A program made the position numbers and the translations under genes. A DNA stretch of 64,000 nucleotides from Helicobacter pullorum NCTC 12824 (lineage in GTDB: Bacteria; Campylobacterota; Campylobacteria; Campylobacterales; Helicobacteraceae). Positions 1 through 9,263 of the stretch are shown here, piece by piece. Where the stretch lies: positions 186,001-250,000 of the forward strand of contig NZ_JAERIT010000001.1 in the NCBI RefSeq assembly GCF_017979475.1, read 5' to 3'. The notes under the pieces were generated by a model. It saw only the letters and a list, made by a program, of their open reading frames with translations. It was not told the origin of the DNA and did not search any database. The first letter of the stretch is position 1. Each line of letters begins with the position of its first letter.

Positions 1-1064
1 ATCACAAAAATAGTAATAATATTATATAATTTTCTTGGATAGGTGGGTGATTGTGGTTCATTGGCACCTTGAATCACGACTAGTTGCTTAATCTTGCGAC
101 TAGATTCGATGCGTGTTGTTTCAATGGAGGTTAAAGCAACAGTGTAGGCATCTTGTGCAAATTGTGCCTCAATCGTCAAATCTTGAAATTTAGCAGCTAA
201 ATCATTGAGTCTTTTTGTGTTTTTTGATGAGACGATTTTGGAAGTTTCTTTGTTTAGCTGTTCTTTGAGTGCTTCAATTTCTGCTTTTAGCATAATAATT
301 TGTGGTGCATTTTCATTAAGATAACTCTGCATTGTTGCAAGTTCAGTTTCTTTGGTGGCAATTTGACTTTCGATGGTATTAGTGAGACTTGCTTTGGCTT
401 CAGCTTGCTTGAGTGGGTCAAAAACTCCATACCGAGCTTGAAAGGCTAAAAGATTGTTTTTTGCATTTTGCAATCTTTCTTTGGCTTTTAGTAATTCCTT
501 TTCTGCAAATGCCATTTGCTCCCTTGCAGCTTTATGTGAAACTTCATTAACAAATTTTTCGGATTCTTTTAAAATAGCATTGGCAATAATCTGTGCATCT
601 TGAGGAGTGAAGCCCTCTACATCGACTTTTAGCAATCCTGAAGTATCATCAAAAATAACCTTAACTCGATCTTGGTAGAATTTGAGGAATCTTTCTTGGT
701 CAGATTCTTCTGATAGGGCGAAGAAAGGATCTTTTTGCTGGGCTTGATAGAGAAGTTTTAGGTGAATATCTTTGTCAAGAATCTTTAGCATATCAAGTGA
801 ATGAATGTATTCTTGTAAAAACAAAACATCTTCCCTAGCACCTGTATTGATTCCAACTAATGACGCTAATCCGCTTACAGGTGCAATATCGCTATTCATA
901 GAACGAACACTCAATGTAATGGAGCTCACATACCGATCGGCTGCAATAAATAGATAATATAAAATTACCGGAATCATTAGAATATATACAATATTAAAGC
1001 TCATTAAAATTGTAGATATTTTTTTTGCTTTTTGCTTTTGAAATAAAAGTCTTAATTTCTCCAT
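1..1064 (-). CDS. kpsE: Capsule polysaccharide export inner-membrane protein KpsE (3' end outside window)
   Basis: About 354 N-terminal residues are visible; the gene runs off the left edge. A short basic start is followed by a hydrophobic segment at about residues 22-42 that should cross the inner membrane. A long helical, coiled-coil-prone periplasmic part follows (about 150-300, many E/K/Q/A). This is the layout of the Wzz/KpsE polysaccharide co-polymerase family, which links the KpsMT transporter to the outer-membrane KpsD channel. The ATG directly follows the kpsT stop codon, so the order is kpsM-kpsT-kpsE in one operon. Family assignment rests on architecture and context; no catalytic motif is expected. 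Confidence 0.88.
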   Translation of the reverse strand, partial: MEKLRLLFQKQKAKKISTILMSFNIVYILMIPVILYYLFIAADRYVSSITLSVRSMNSDIAPVSGLASLVGINTGAREDVLFLQEYIHSLDMLKILDKDIHLKLLYQAQQKDPFFALSEESDQERFLKFYQDRVKVIFDDTSGLLKVDVEGFTPQDAQIIANAILKESEKFVNEVSHKAAREQMAFAEKELLKAKERLQNAKNNLLAFQARYGVFDPLKQAEAKASLTNTIESQIATKETELATMQSYLNENAPQIIMLKAEIEALKEQLNKETSKIVSSKNTKRLNDLAAKFQDLTIEAQFAQDAYTVALTSIETTRIESSRKIKQLVVIQGANEPQSPTYPRKLYNIITIFV

Positions 1065-1724
1065 TTATTTTCCTTGATAGGCTCTAATGCCTTCTTCCAC
1101 ATCATCATATACCTTCACAATCCCATTTTCAAGATGGATAATTTTGTCACACCATTTGCGTATTTCTGCGACACTATGGGAGACAAGAATGACTTTGGAT
1201 TTGCTAAGTTTTTCTTGATAAATTTTAGCACTTTTTTGCTTAAAAGCAGGATCGCCAACAGCACCTGCCTCATCAATTAGATAATAATCAAAGTCAAATG
1301 CCATACTCATACCAAAAGAAACCCTTGCTCTCATTCCCGAGGAAAGCACATTGATAGGTTCATCAAAAAATTTTCCAATTTCAGCAAATTCCTCTACAAA
1401 GGCGATTTTTTCTTTTAGCTTCTCACCTCTGTAACCATAAACTCTTGTAAGGAATTTGATATTGTCTCTTGCTGTGAGTGTGCCTTGAAAAAATGCACCA
1501 AGTCCAATAGGGAAAGAAATCTTTTTGTCTGTGATAACTTTGCCTTTATCAGGCATATCCATTCCGCCTAAGATTCGCATTAAAGTTGATTTGCCTGCAC
1601 CATTTCTACCCATTAAACCAATGCTGCACTCATCAGGAAAGGTAAAGTTCAAATCTTTAAAAACATAATGCCTTTGCCCATTGCTTAGGGGGTATGATTT
1701 GGTAATATTTTTGAGTTGTATCAT
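1065..1724 (-). CDS. kpsT: Capsule polysaccharide ABC transporter ATP-binding protein KpsT
   Basis: This 219-residue ATPase powers export of finished capsule chains through KpsM. Walker A (GRNGAGKS) lies at about 39-46, the ABC signature (LSSGMRAR) at 127-134, Walker B (YYLIDEA) at about 147-153 and the switch His at about 183. The short length and the DEA Walker B are typical of KpsT/Wzt-type polysaccharide exporters. Its start overlaps the end of kpsM by 4 bp, and its stop abuts the kpsE start codon, so the three genes are probably translated together. Confidence 0.96.
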   Translation of the reverse strand: MIQLKNITKSYPLSNGQRHYVFKDLNFTFPDECSIGLMGRNGAGKSTLMRILGGMDMPDKGKVITDKKISFPIGLGAFFQGTLTARDNIKFLTRVYGYRGEKLKEKIAFVEEFAEIGKFFDEPINVLSSGMRARVSFGMSMAFDFDYYLIDEAGAVGDPAFKQKSAKIYQEKLSKSKVILVSHSVAEIRKWCDKIIHLENGIVKVYDDVEEGIRAYQGK

Positions 1725-2485
1725 CGGATTTGTCCTAAATATTTATAGCGGAAATAATAATACCAAAGCCCTATAAAAAGCAAAATAACACCAAAAGAGA
1801 GTGGATAGGTGAAGCTAATTCCATCAATTTGAGGATAACCATCAAAATAATTCTCTCTTAAAATTTCAAGAAATTGCAAAACAGGATTGTAAAGCAAGAT
1901 TTCAATAATATAATCAGGCATAATCCACAAAGGATACAAAACTGCTGAACCAAAGTATAAAATATTGATGCCATAGTTGATAAAAATCTGTGCATATTCT
2001 ACTTCGCTATTTAAAAATGCCAAGCAAACCCCTAAGGCAAATCCCAAAAATGCTAAACCCAAAAATGCAATAAAGACTTCCAAAAAATGCACTGGCAAAA
2101 TAGGCAAATCCAAAAACCAGCCAAAACCTGCCATAAAAAGCACAAAAACAGCAAAATAAATACACATTTCTAGGAGAGTTCTTGCAATAAAAATATGAAT
2201 AGGTTTGACAGGTTTATAGGCAATTAATGCTCTATTAGCTTGGACGCCCGCCATAATTTGTGTTACGATATTTCTAAACATAAAAAATGGCACAAATCCT
2301 GTCACCAAAAACATTTCTATCGGGACTTGTGGAATTGTCCTTGCACGAATAAGGGTAAAAATCACCAAAAAAAAGAGAATATGAGTCATTGGCTCACCAA
2401 CAACCCAAAAATATCCTAATCTCCGATTCTTACCAAAACGCGTCTTTAATTCTCGCAAGAATAATGCTTCAACAACATATCTCAT
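1721..2485 (-). CDS. kpsM: Capsule polysaccharide ABC transporter permease KpsM
   Basis: This 254-residue integral membrane protein has about six hydrophobic segments, as in the ABC-2 type permease family. The N-terminal stretch with LFLRELKTRFG and a following GYFW is characteristic of KpsM/Wzm permeases. With KpsT it forms the inner-membrane transporter for lipid-linked capsule polysaccharide. It is the first visible gene of the minus-strand kpsMTE operon and is divergent from pldA, with about 100 bp of AT-rich DNA between them. Confidence 0.95.
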   Translation of the reverse strand: MRYVVEALFLRELKTRFGKNRRLGYFWVVGEPMTHILFFLVIFTLIRARTIPQVPIEMFLVTGFVPFFMFRNIVTQIMAGVQANRALIAYKPVKPIHIFIARTLLEMCIYFAVFVLFMAGFGWFLDLPILPVHFLEVFIAFLGLAFLGFALGVCLAFLNSEVEYAQIFINYGINILYFGSAVLYPLWIMPDYIIEILLYNPVLQFLEILRENYFDGYPQIDGISFTYPLSFGVILLFIGLWYYYFRYKYLGQIR

Positions 2486-2550
2486 AATACTGCTTATACT
2501 CTCAAAACTTTTTAAGTCTAAAATTAAGTATTTTATCTTTTATTTGCTTG

Positions 2551-2556
2551 TATAAT
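2551..2556 (+). promoter_or_regulatory. Predicted -10 element upstream of pldA
   Basis: TATAAT preceded by TG (extended -10) lies about 38 bases before the preferred pldA start. There is no clear -35 match, which is usual for sigma-70 promoters in this phylum. Predicted by eye only. Confidence 0.5.
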
Positions 2557-2593
2557 AATAAATCCATAAAATTATGTGATTAGAGGTTTGGAT

Positions 2594-3697
2594 TTGTTAA
2601 GAAAAATTTTGTTTGTGTGTTTTTTGGGGCTTTTTGCTTTTGCGGAGAGTTTTGAGGATATTAAGGATTTGGAGTTTGCACCAAAGAAGAATCTCAAGAT
2701 TCTTATCTTAGATGAGGATATGCAGATTAGGGAAGTAGTCGATATTGATAGCAAAGCGACAGATAATATTACATTAAAATTAGATAAAAATGAGAAGTTT
2801 TATATCACAATTATCCAAAAAGATTCTGATATTCCAAAAACGCAAAATACAGAAACAAAGAGTGAAAAGCTTGCACAATCTCTCAAAACAACCAAAAAGC
2901 CTATATTGACAGAATCTTCAGCAGAATCCACACCAGAATTTGAAGAGAAAAGCCTCTATGAGGGAAGGTTTGAACGCAATCGATTTATGGGCGGGTTGTT
3001 GGGCTTTGAACCCGATAAGTTTAATTATATTTTGCCTCTTAATATTAGTTCTTCAAAAGAGCCAAATCAGAGAAAACAAACTGAAGTGAAATTTCAAATT
3101 AGCATTAAAAAGCGGCTTTTTGATGATTTGTTTTTGAAGGACTTGGATTTGTATTTTGCTTATACGCAGCAGAGTTTTTGGCAGCTTTATGATTCAGAAA
3201 ATTCCAAGCCCTTTAGGGAAAGCAATTATGCTCCAAGTCTGTATCTAAGCTACCCACTTGAAAAATATGATGTGTTTTTTGATAGAGTGAATTTTGGGTA
3301 TTTGCATCAAAGCAATGGTGGAGATTTGGGAAGTTCAAGGAGTTGGGATAGAATCTTTGTAGAGGGAATTTATGGGTATAAAAACTTTGCAATGTCGCTT
3401 AAGGCGTGGTATAGAATCCCAGAAGATCCAAATAAAGATGATAATCCCGATATTGCCTCTTATTTGGGATATGGGGAGCTTAGTGTGGGGTATTTGTGGA
3501 GAAAACACCTAATAACAGCAACTTGGAGAAATAATCTTAGGAGTGATAACCGAGGTTCGATTTTGCTAGATTATTCTTACCCGATTTATAAGAATCTGTA
3601 TTTTTATTTGCAGTTTTTTAATGGTTATGGCGAGAGTTTGGGGGATTATAATAATTCCATCAATCGCATAGGAATGGGGATTTTATTTAATCGCTAA
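2594..3697 (+). CDS. pldA: Outer-membrane phospholipase A (PldA/OMPLA)
   Basis: A phospholipase A barrel protein that hydrolyses phospholipids in the outer membrane. The OMPLA active-site block is present: HQSNGG near residue 238-243 (catalytic His and Ser) followed by SRSWDR. The protein opens with a signal peptide (LFVCFLGLFAFA, cleavage expected before ES), has an acidic, Ser/Thr-rich stretch to about 120, then alternating aromatic strands and a C-terminal LFNR end. The reading frame is open from a GTG at 2576, but AGAGG at 2582-2586 sits 7 bases before TTG at 2594, so I prefer that start (367 residues). The 3' end overlaps convergent kpsC by 15 bp. Confidence 0.93.
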   Translation: MLRKILFVCFLGLFAFAESFEDIKDLEFAPKKNLKILILDEDMQIREVVDIDSKATDNITLKLDKNEKFYITIIQKDSDIPKTQNTETKSEKLAQSLKTTKKPILTESSAESTPEFEEKSLYEGRFERNRFMGGLLGFEPDKFNYILPLNISSSKEPNQRKQTEVKFQISIKKRLFDDLFLKDLDLYFAYTQQSFWQLYDSENSKPFRESNYAPSLYLSYPLEKYDVFFDRVNFGYLHQSNGGDLGSSRSWDRIFVEGIYGYKNFAMSLKAWYRIPEDPNKDDNPDIASYLGYGELSVGYLWRKHLITATWRNNLRSDNRGSILLDYSYPIYKNLYFYLQFFNGYGESLGDYNNSINRIGMGILFNR

Positions 3698-5965
3698 AAT
3701 TCTTAGAATCTTTTGGGTTTTGCGGGAGAGGTTGGCATAAAGATGTTTTTTAAAAGCGTAGAATTTGTTGTTTTGGAGTTTTTGTCTTTCGGATTCTAGG
3801 GCATCAATAAGGACATTTGGGTGGCAGAGAGAAAGTGTTTTGGGATGGATATAGCGGGGATAGAGGATATATGCTCCAGCGATGAGTTGTTCTAAGGTTA
3901 GCTTTCTTGTGCGTCTAGGGCAAGTTTGTTTATCTATTGTGAGTCCCCAACCAGCATAAAAGGGCATTCCATAAGTTACGACTTTTTTGCCATAAAGCAA
4001 GGCTTCAAAACCGCTTAGAGAAGTTAGAGTATGCACTTCATTAACAGCTTCTAGGCAAGATGAGAGGCTAACGCCAGTGAGAATCTCATCGCAGTATTGC
4101 AGGGCGGTAGAATCAGGGATATGTCCGATTCGATTGCCACTTAGCACATCAGGGTGGGGCTTGTAGAGGATATAGGCATTTGGGTTTTCTTCTCGCACTT
4201 GTTGAAGTAAAGAGAGATTTGTGCGTCCATTTGCCCCATAGAGGATAGAGGCGTCATCTTGGACTTGTCCGGGGATGAGGATTTTTAGCTTGTCTTGTGG
4301 GAGATTTAGGGATTTGTGAGGGTTGGTATTGTATTTTGAGATTTTGTTTGCAAGGATTTTATCTTTTAGGATTTTAGCTTCATTAAGTAGTGCTGGGCTA
4401 AAATCAGTGTGATTTAAAATCTCTTCTAGCTCACTTGGGGTGGTGGCATCAAAGTAGATTCCGCTTGAATCAAAAACTTGTGAAAAGGGTCGCGTGAGGT
4501 CAGAGCCAAGAGAGATAGAGCGGATAAAGCCATCTTCTACGCGTGTAATGGGGATTGCGTTTTCTTTGGCAAAGGATTCGATTCTGCCAAAGTTTTTACG
4601 CCCCCAAATGAAAATTTCGCAGTTTTGTTTAAGGGCTTCTTGGAGTAAGCCTTTTTTGAGTGCGGATTTGAAATGGGAAGTAAAAAAAGGATTGATAAAA
4701 ATAATGTTTTGTGGCTTGAAGTTTGGCATAAAGGGTGAGATAAAGGAGTGCTTCCATAAAGAAAACCCAAACATAAAGGCTTTTTTTTGTGTTTTTGTGT
4801 AGAAATGTTTGTAGCGGATAATGGTTTTTAGTGTATCTAAAATATCGCTTTTTCTGTCATAAATGGGATTGTAGTAGCAAGAGTAGAGAATGTAGCTTGC
4901 AGCAAAGACTTCTATTAGGCTTAGCTTTCTTGTGCGTCTAGGGCAAGTTTGCTTATCTATTGTGAGCCCCCAACCAGCATAAAAGGGAATTCCATAGCAT
5001 ACGCATTCACAGCCTACAAGCAGAGCTTCAAAGCCCATTTGGGAGGTTTTGGTATAGACTTTGTGGAAGTGCTTGAGCAAAGAAATGGGATTGAAATCTT
5101 CGGTAATAAGCTTGATTTGTGGGGGAAGCTCGCTTGGATTGAAGTCGGATTTTTTGCGACCACTTAGCACATCAGGGTGGATTTTGAGATAGATTTCAGA
5201 ATCTGGATTTTCTGCTAGGGCATCTTGGATAATTTGGGTTGTAGTAAATTTGCCAGTAGAACCATAAGTAAGGCTACAATCGCCTTTGGTTTGGGAGATG
5301 ATGAGGATTCTTTTGGGATTTTGTTGGGTGGCTTTTTGGGGTGTGGAATTACTAGGGGAGGGGTTGTTTATGGAATTTTGGTTGGTTGGGCTTTGGACTA
5401 TGGAATCAATCAAAGGGGATGATTTTTGTAAGTGGGGAGCGATTTTTTGGCAGTTTTTTGGCAGTTTTTTGGCAGTAGAATTAGGAGAAATTTCAAAATA
5501 AGGTGAATTTGTCAAATCAGATAAGGTTGCAGAATTTTTTGAGGAATCTATAAAATCTCTAGATTTTGCGGAATCTGTGGCAGTAAAGTAATCTAGTGGG
5601 ACTTCAGGAGCGTGGTTGTATTTGGAGATATGGTGTGTGGTAATGAGATTGATTGCTTCTTTGGCGGTTTCTAACAGGGCAGGGTTAGCGTGAAAATTGT
5701 AGGTATTGAGGAGATTTTCTAATTCGCTTGGAGTGGTGGAATCATAATAAATGCCGATTCTATCTTGCACAAGTGAGAAGCTAGGAGAGCCCTCGCACCC
5801 TAAGCCAAAGGAGCGGATAAATCCATCTTCAAGCAAGAGAAAATCTTTTTTGAAAATTTTTGCAAGAAATCTTGCAAATTTACCCGTTTTTTTACGCCCC
5901 CAGCCTTTGAATTGTTTGTGGGTGAAGATTTGCCTTAAATTGTAGAGGTAGTAGTTTGGTTTCAT
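3683..5965 (-). CDS. kpsC: Capsule polysaccharide linker Kdo transferase KpsC, with an internal low-complexity insert
   Basis: This 760-residue cytoplasmic enzyme belongs to the KpsC family, which builds the beta-Kdo linker on phosphatidylglycerol for ABC-exported capsules. It consists of two related transferase halves. Each has an EDGFIRS motif (about 46-52 and 478-484), an IYYDSTTPSELE-like block and a FYAGWGLTIDKQTCPRRTRKL block. It is longer than usual (about 675 in E. coli). The extra length is a Ser/Pro/Asn/Lys-rich insert at about 130-217 in the first half, carrying an 11-bp DNA repeat. It overlaps the upstream glycosyltransferase by 4 bp. A separate kpsS is not in the window. Confidence 0.94.
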   Translation of the reverse strand: MKPNYYLYNLRQIFTHKQFKGWGRKKTGKFARFLAKIFKKDFLLLEDGFIRSFGLGCEGSPSFSLVQDRIGIYYDSTTPSELENLLNTYNFHANPALLETAKEAINLITTHHISKYNHAPEVPLDYFTATDSAKSRDFIDSSKNSATLSDLTNSPYFEISPNSTAKKLPKNCQKIAPHLQKSSPLIDSIVQSPTNQNSINNPSPSNSTPQKATQQNPKRILIISQTKGDCSLTYGSTGKFTTTQIIQDALAENPDSEIYLKIHPDVLSGRKKSDFNPSELPPQIKLITEDFNPISLLKHFHKVYTKTSQMGFEALLVGCECVCYGIPFYAGWGLTIDKQTCPRRTRKLSLIEVFAASYILYSCYYNPIYDRKSDILDTLKTIIRYKHFYTKTQKKAFMFGFSLWKHSFISPFMPNFKPQNIIFINPFFTSHFKSALKKGLLQEALKQNCEIFIWGRKNFGRIESFAKENAIPITRVEDGFIRSISLGSDLTRPFSQVFDSSGIYFDATTPSELEEILNHTDFSPALLNEAKILKDKILANKISKYNTNPHKSLNLPQDKLKILIPGQVQDDASILYGANGRTNLSLLQQVREENPNAYILYKPHPDVLSGNRIGHIPDSTALQYCDEILTGVSLSSCLEAVNEVHTLTSLSGFEALLYGKKVVTYGMPFYAGWGLTIDKQTCPRRTRKLTLEQLIAGAYILYPRYIHPKTLSLCHPNVLIDALESERQKLQNNKFYAFKKHLYANLSRKTQKILRILAIK
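3898..3973. repeat. 76-bp internal repeat of kpsC, copy 1
   Basis: This segment matches 4921-4996 at 73 of 76 positions in the same orientation. It encodes the AGWGLTIDKQTC...RTRKL block in the C-terminal half of KpsC. The two halves are otherwise much more divergent, so this segment looks homogenised between them. Confidence 0.95.
4921..4996. repeat. 76-bp internal repeat of kpsC, copy 2
   Basis: Second copy of the 3898-3973 segment, encoding the equivalent block in the N-terminal half of KpsC. There are three mismatches by eye. Confidence 0.95.
5443..5475. repeat. 11-bp tandem repeat, three perfect copies, inside kpsC
   Basis: The unit TTTTTTGGCAG occurs three times without interruption (5443-5453, 5454-5464, 5465-5475). 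It lies in the low-complexity insert of KpsC. Because 11 is not a multiple of three, gain or loss of one unit would shift the kpsC frame. Confidence 0.97.
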
Positions 5966-7020
5966 GGGTTTTTCATCTTTGTTAAGGATTTAAGGATTTT
6001 GCTATCTTGTAAAAAAGATTTTGGATTAAGCAGGAGTTTTCTTAATTTACTACTTAAGGGTTTTTTTGGAGATCTAATACCTTTGCCATAAGAAAAGAAC
6101 CCTATGCATTGATCTTTGGAAAGTCCATGTTTATGAGCTAAATCTAGGATAAAATTTTCTAGATCTGGAAGTTGTTTTGTGGAGATATAAGTGCTTTTGT
6201 TGACTTTATCAAAATTTTGCATGGAATCTAGAAGAAGAGTCTTGTTAATTTCTTTGCGGAAATAAAAAGGGTTGCCAAAGGGGCGTGGGTGCCATAAATG
6301 CAATAAAAAAAGATCATCAAAAAAGTTAGGAAGAGAATAATAAGCCATATATTTTCTAAAACCTTTTAGATTTGCTACAAATTGTGAGGTTTGATTTACA
6401 TAATAGTCGTTATGTTTTGTAGAATTGGGATAAAGGGAGAATAGACGATGTAAAAAGTCAAAATCTTCCCCTCCGTGTCCTAAAAAATCCTCTCTGAAGC
6501 CACCAAGTTTTAAAAAATCGCTTTTTTTTAGAAGTATGGTTGTTCCATTTGCAGCAAAGCTCTCTACGAGATGATTTTCACCTTTGAGAAAGCTTGATTT
6601 TATTGCTTGAATATCTTTTTTTGCAGTGAGAAATGTTGATCCCTTTTTTGTGAGATATAAGAAAGGGAGTGCGATGAAATCTTTTTTATTTTGGGTAAGT
6701 TTTTGAGCTAAGTTTAGAAGCTGCTTGATAAGGCGTGGATCAAAAAATAAATCCACATCATAAAAAAATATAAGCTCATAAGTTGCTTTTAAAACTGCTT
6801 GATTTCTAGCTTTAGCAGGTGAGAAAAGTTTGTCATTACAGAAAGAATGAATAATTTTAATATTTTTAAAGGATCCGTTTAAAATAGGTTTTTTACTAGA
6901 ATCGGCGATAATTAGTTCTATATCTTTATAATCTGCAAAACTCTCTATAAGTGATTTTGAACGCTTGTAGATATAAGAATGTTTGTTTTTATAAAAAATG
7001 GGTGTGATAAATGTAATCAA
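5962..7020 (-). CDS. Glycosyltransferase, GT2-like with galactosyltransferase-type C-terminal motif
   Basis: This 352-residue GT-A protein has the DVD metal-binding motif at about 88-90 and a GHGGEDFDF motif at about 181-189. The second motif resembles the GWGxEDxD block of galactosyl/N-acetylgalactosaminyltransferases and chondroitin-type polymerases. It therefore probably transfers a hexose or HexNAc to the growing capsule chain. Its stop overlaps the kpsC start by 4 bp, so the pair is likely co-translated. Substrate and acceptor cannot be read from the sequence. Confidence 0.85.
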   Translation of the reverse strand: MITFITPIFYKNKHSYIYKRSKSLIESFADYKDIELIIADSSKKPILNGSFKNIKIIHSFCNDKLFSPAKARNQAVLKATYELIFFYDVDLFFDPRLIKQLLNLAQKLTQNKKDFIALPFLYLTKKGSTFLTAKKDIQAIKSSFLKGENHLVESFAANGTTILLKKSDFLKLGGFREDFLGHGGEDFDFLHRLFSLYPNSTKHNDYYVNQTSQFVANLKGFRKYMAYYSLPNFFDDLFLLHLWHPRPFGNPFYFRKEINKTLLLDSMQNFDKVNKSTYISTKQLPDLENFILDLAHKHGLSKDQCIGFFSYGKGIRSPKKPLSSKLRKLLLNPKSFLQDSKILKSLTKMKNP

Positions 7021-7130
7021 GATGAGCCTTACAAAAATAGCTAAAAACTAGCTGATTTTATCTAAAACATATTGAAAGTTGGGTAAAATTAGTAGGACTA
7101 GATATATAAAATTCAAGTATAAGGTAGAAA

Positions 7131-8192
7131 GTGCCTAAAATTTCAGTTCTAATTCCTAGCTATAATTCTGCAGATTTCATAGAAGAGTGTATTAAGAGTG
7201 TAGTTAATCAAAGTCTAGAAAATATAGAAATATTGTGCATTGATGCGAATTCTAATGATGGAACTTTAAAAATTTTGCAAGAGTATGCCTTAAAAGATAA
7301 GCGAATACAAATTATTTTATCAGATAGAAAAAGCTTTGGGTATCAGTTAAATTTAGGGATACAAAATGCTAAAGGGAAATATTTTACCATAGTTGAAAGC
7401 GATGATTATGTGGATTTAACAATGTGTGAGAAGCTATGGAGATTGGCAGAAATTTGTGATTGCGATATGATTAAAGCGGATATTTTTGGGTTTGAAAAAG
7501 GAATTTTTGGCAGGAATTTTAAATATTTGTCTATGGCAAGAGTGGGTTTTGGCTCTAAAGTGTATGGTAAAGTGAGTATACCAAAAGAGGAAAAAGAGAT
7601 TATTAAATACACCTGGACTATGAATCAAAGTGGGATTTATAAGTTGGATTTTGTGCGTAAATTTAGTATTTATGCAAATGAAACAGATGGGGCTTCTTAT
7701 CAGGATTTTGGTTTGTGGTTTTTGATGATGGCTAATGCAAATAGTGTGTATTTTCATAAGGAGGCTTTATATTTTTATAGGCAAGATAATCAAAATTCTT
7801 CTGTTAATAATAAAAATAAAGTTTATTGTGTATGTGATGAGAGTAAATTTGTAGAAAATTATATAAAAATTAATCAAAAAGATGACATGGAACAAATATT
7901 TTTGTATAGAAAATTTAAATTATATTTGTGGAATCTAAAAAGAATTGATAAAAAATTTAAATTAGAGTTTTTGGAACATTTTGGAAAAGAATTTAAAAAT
8001 AAAAAATTAGATAGCAATATTTTTAATAAAAATGAATTAAAAGAAATAGAAGAAATCATCAATAATCCTAAAAGTTTTTTAAAAAGACAAAAATCTGTTT
8101 TGTGGAAGATTGAGAAAAATTTTGCAAGATGGAGAAGGAAATTTATTGGTATATGTGAGACTTCAAGTAAAAAATATAGTTTTAAAGGATAA
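7131..8192 (+). CDS. Family 2 glycosyltransferase
   Basis: This 353-residue protein starts with a standard GT2 nucleotide-sugar domain (ISVLIPSYNSADFIEECI). ESDDY at about 89-93 serves as the DxD-type motif. The C-terminal third is Lys/Asn-rich and basic (KRQKSVLWKIEKNFARWRRKF), which may place it on the inner membrane. It starts at GTG and is divergent from the preceding transferase. It is the first gene of the plus-strand sugar cluster, though a 108-bp gap separates it from the next gene. Donor unknown. Confidence 0.88.
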   Translation: MPKISVLIPSYNSADFIEECIKSVVNQSLENIEILCIDANSNDGTLKILQEYALKDKRIQIILSDRKSFGYQLNLGIQNAKGKYFTIVESDDYVDLTMCEKLWRLAEICDCDMIKADIFGFEKGIFGRNFKYLSMARVGFGSKVYGKVSIPKEEKEIIKYTWTMNQSGIYKLDFVRKFSIYANETDGASYQDFGLWFLMMANANSVYFHKEALYFYRQDNQNSSVNNKNKVYCVCDESKFVENYIKINQKDDMEQIFLYRKFKLYLWNLKRIDKKFKLEFLEHFGKEFKNKKLDSNIFNKNELKEIEEIINNPKSFLKRQKSVLWKIEKNFARWRRKFIGICETSSKKYSFKG

Positions 8193-8300
8193 TTGTAAGG
8201 TTTAAATTGCCAGTATAAAATAGTCCTTTATAGATTTTATTGTTTGTAAAGCAAAATAACGCGATAATGTCAAACCATCTTTTTTATTTTAGAGGTTTTA

Positions 8301-9257
8301 ATGAAAACAATATTAATTACCGGTGGAAGTGGTTTTTTAGGTTCGAATTTATGTGCAAGATTACTCGATGAAGGTAACAAAATTATTTGCGTAGATAATA
8401 ACTATACAGGCAGAATGGAAAATATCAATCATTTATTATCCCATCCAAATTTTACTTTTATAAAGCATGATATTTGTGAGCCATTGAAGCTTACACAAAA
8501 ACTTGATCAAATATATAATCTTGCTTGCCCGGCTTCACCTCCTGCATATCAAGGAAATCATGCCATAAAGACAACAAAAACAAGTGTATATGGTGCAATC
8601 AATATGCTCGAGCTTGCAAAAGAGCATAAAGCAACTATTTTGCAAGCTTCCACTTCTGAGATTTATGGAGATCCACTTGTTCACCCACAAAATGAAGACT
8701 ATAGAGGTAATGTTAATCCTATAGGCATTAGAGCTTGCTATGATGAGGGTAAGAGATGTGCTGAGAGTCTATTTTTTGATTATCATAGGCATGAAAATGT
8801 TGATATAAAAGTGATAAGAATTTTTAATACCTATGGTCCTAATATGGATCCAAATGATGGTAGGGTTGTGAGCAATTTTATATGCCAAGCCTTAAGTGGA
8901 AAAGATATTACTATCTATGGAGATGGCTCGCAGACAAGATCTTTTTGCTATGTGGATGATTTGATTGATATTATTATAAAGGTCATGAATTCTTCAAGAG
9001 ATTTTCAAGGTCCAATAAATACTGGGAATCCTGGTGAATTTACGATAAGAGAATTGGCGCAGAAAATTATAGAAAAAACAAATTCTAAATCAAAAATCAT
9101 TCACAAAGATCTTCCATTAGATGATCCCACTCAAAGGCGTCCTGATATAACTTTAGCAAAAGACAAATTTAATTGGGAGCCAAAGATAAATTTAGATGAA
9201 GGTTTAGATAAGACTATAGAATATTTTAAAAAAAATATCGATCGATTTAAAGGATAG
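8301..9257 (+). CDS. uxs: UDP-glucuronate decarboxylase (UDP-xylose synthase)
   Basis: This 318-residue short-chain dehydrogenase/reductase converts UDP-glucuronate to UDP-xylose. The NAD-binding motif TGGSGFLGS is at about 8-16. The family signatures are clear: [10 protein letters not shown] at 75-84, STSEIYGDP at 117-125, and [17 protein letters not shown] at 136-152 with the Tyr-x3-Lys pair at 147/151. These distinguish it from dTDP-glucose dehydratases and epimerases. Its substrate is the product of the next gene. It lies 6 bp upstream of ugd in an operon. Confidence 0.93.
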   Translation: MKTILITGGSGFLGSNLCARLLDEGNKIICVDNNYTGRMENINHLLSHPNFTFIKHDICEPLKLTQKLDQIYNLACPASPPAYQGNHAIKTTKTSVYGAINMLELAKEHKATILQASTSEIYGDPLVHPQNEDYRGNVNPIGIRACYDEGKRCAESLFFDYHRHENVDIKVIRIFNTYGPNMDPNDGRVVSNFICQALSGKDITIYGDGSQTRSFCYVDDLIDIIIKVMNSSRDFQGPINTGNPGEFTIRELAQKIIEKTNSKSKIIHKDLPLDDPTQRRPDITLAKDKFNWEPKINLDEGLDKTIEYFKKNIDRFKG

Positions 9258-9263
9258 TATGTT

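Noticed and set aside
4494-5945. Several plus-strand ORFs opposite kpsC
   Set aside because: They are antisense shadows of kpsC with no ribosome sites or recognisable proteins.
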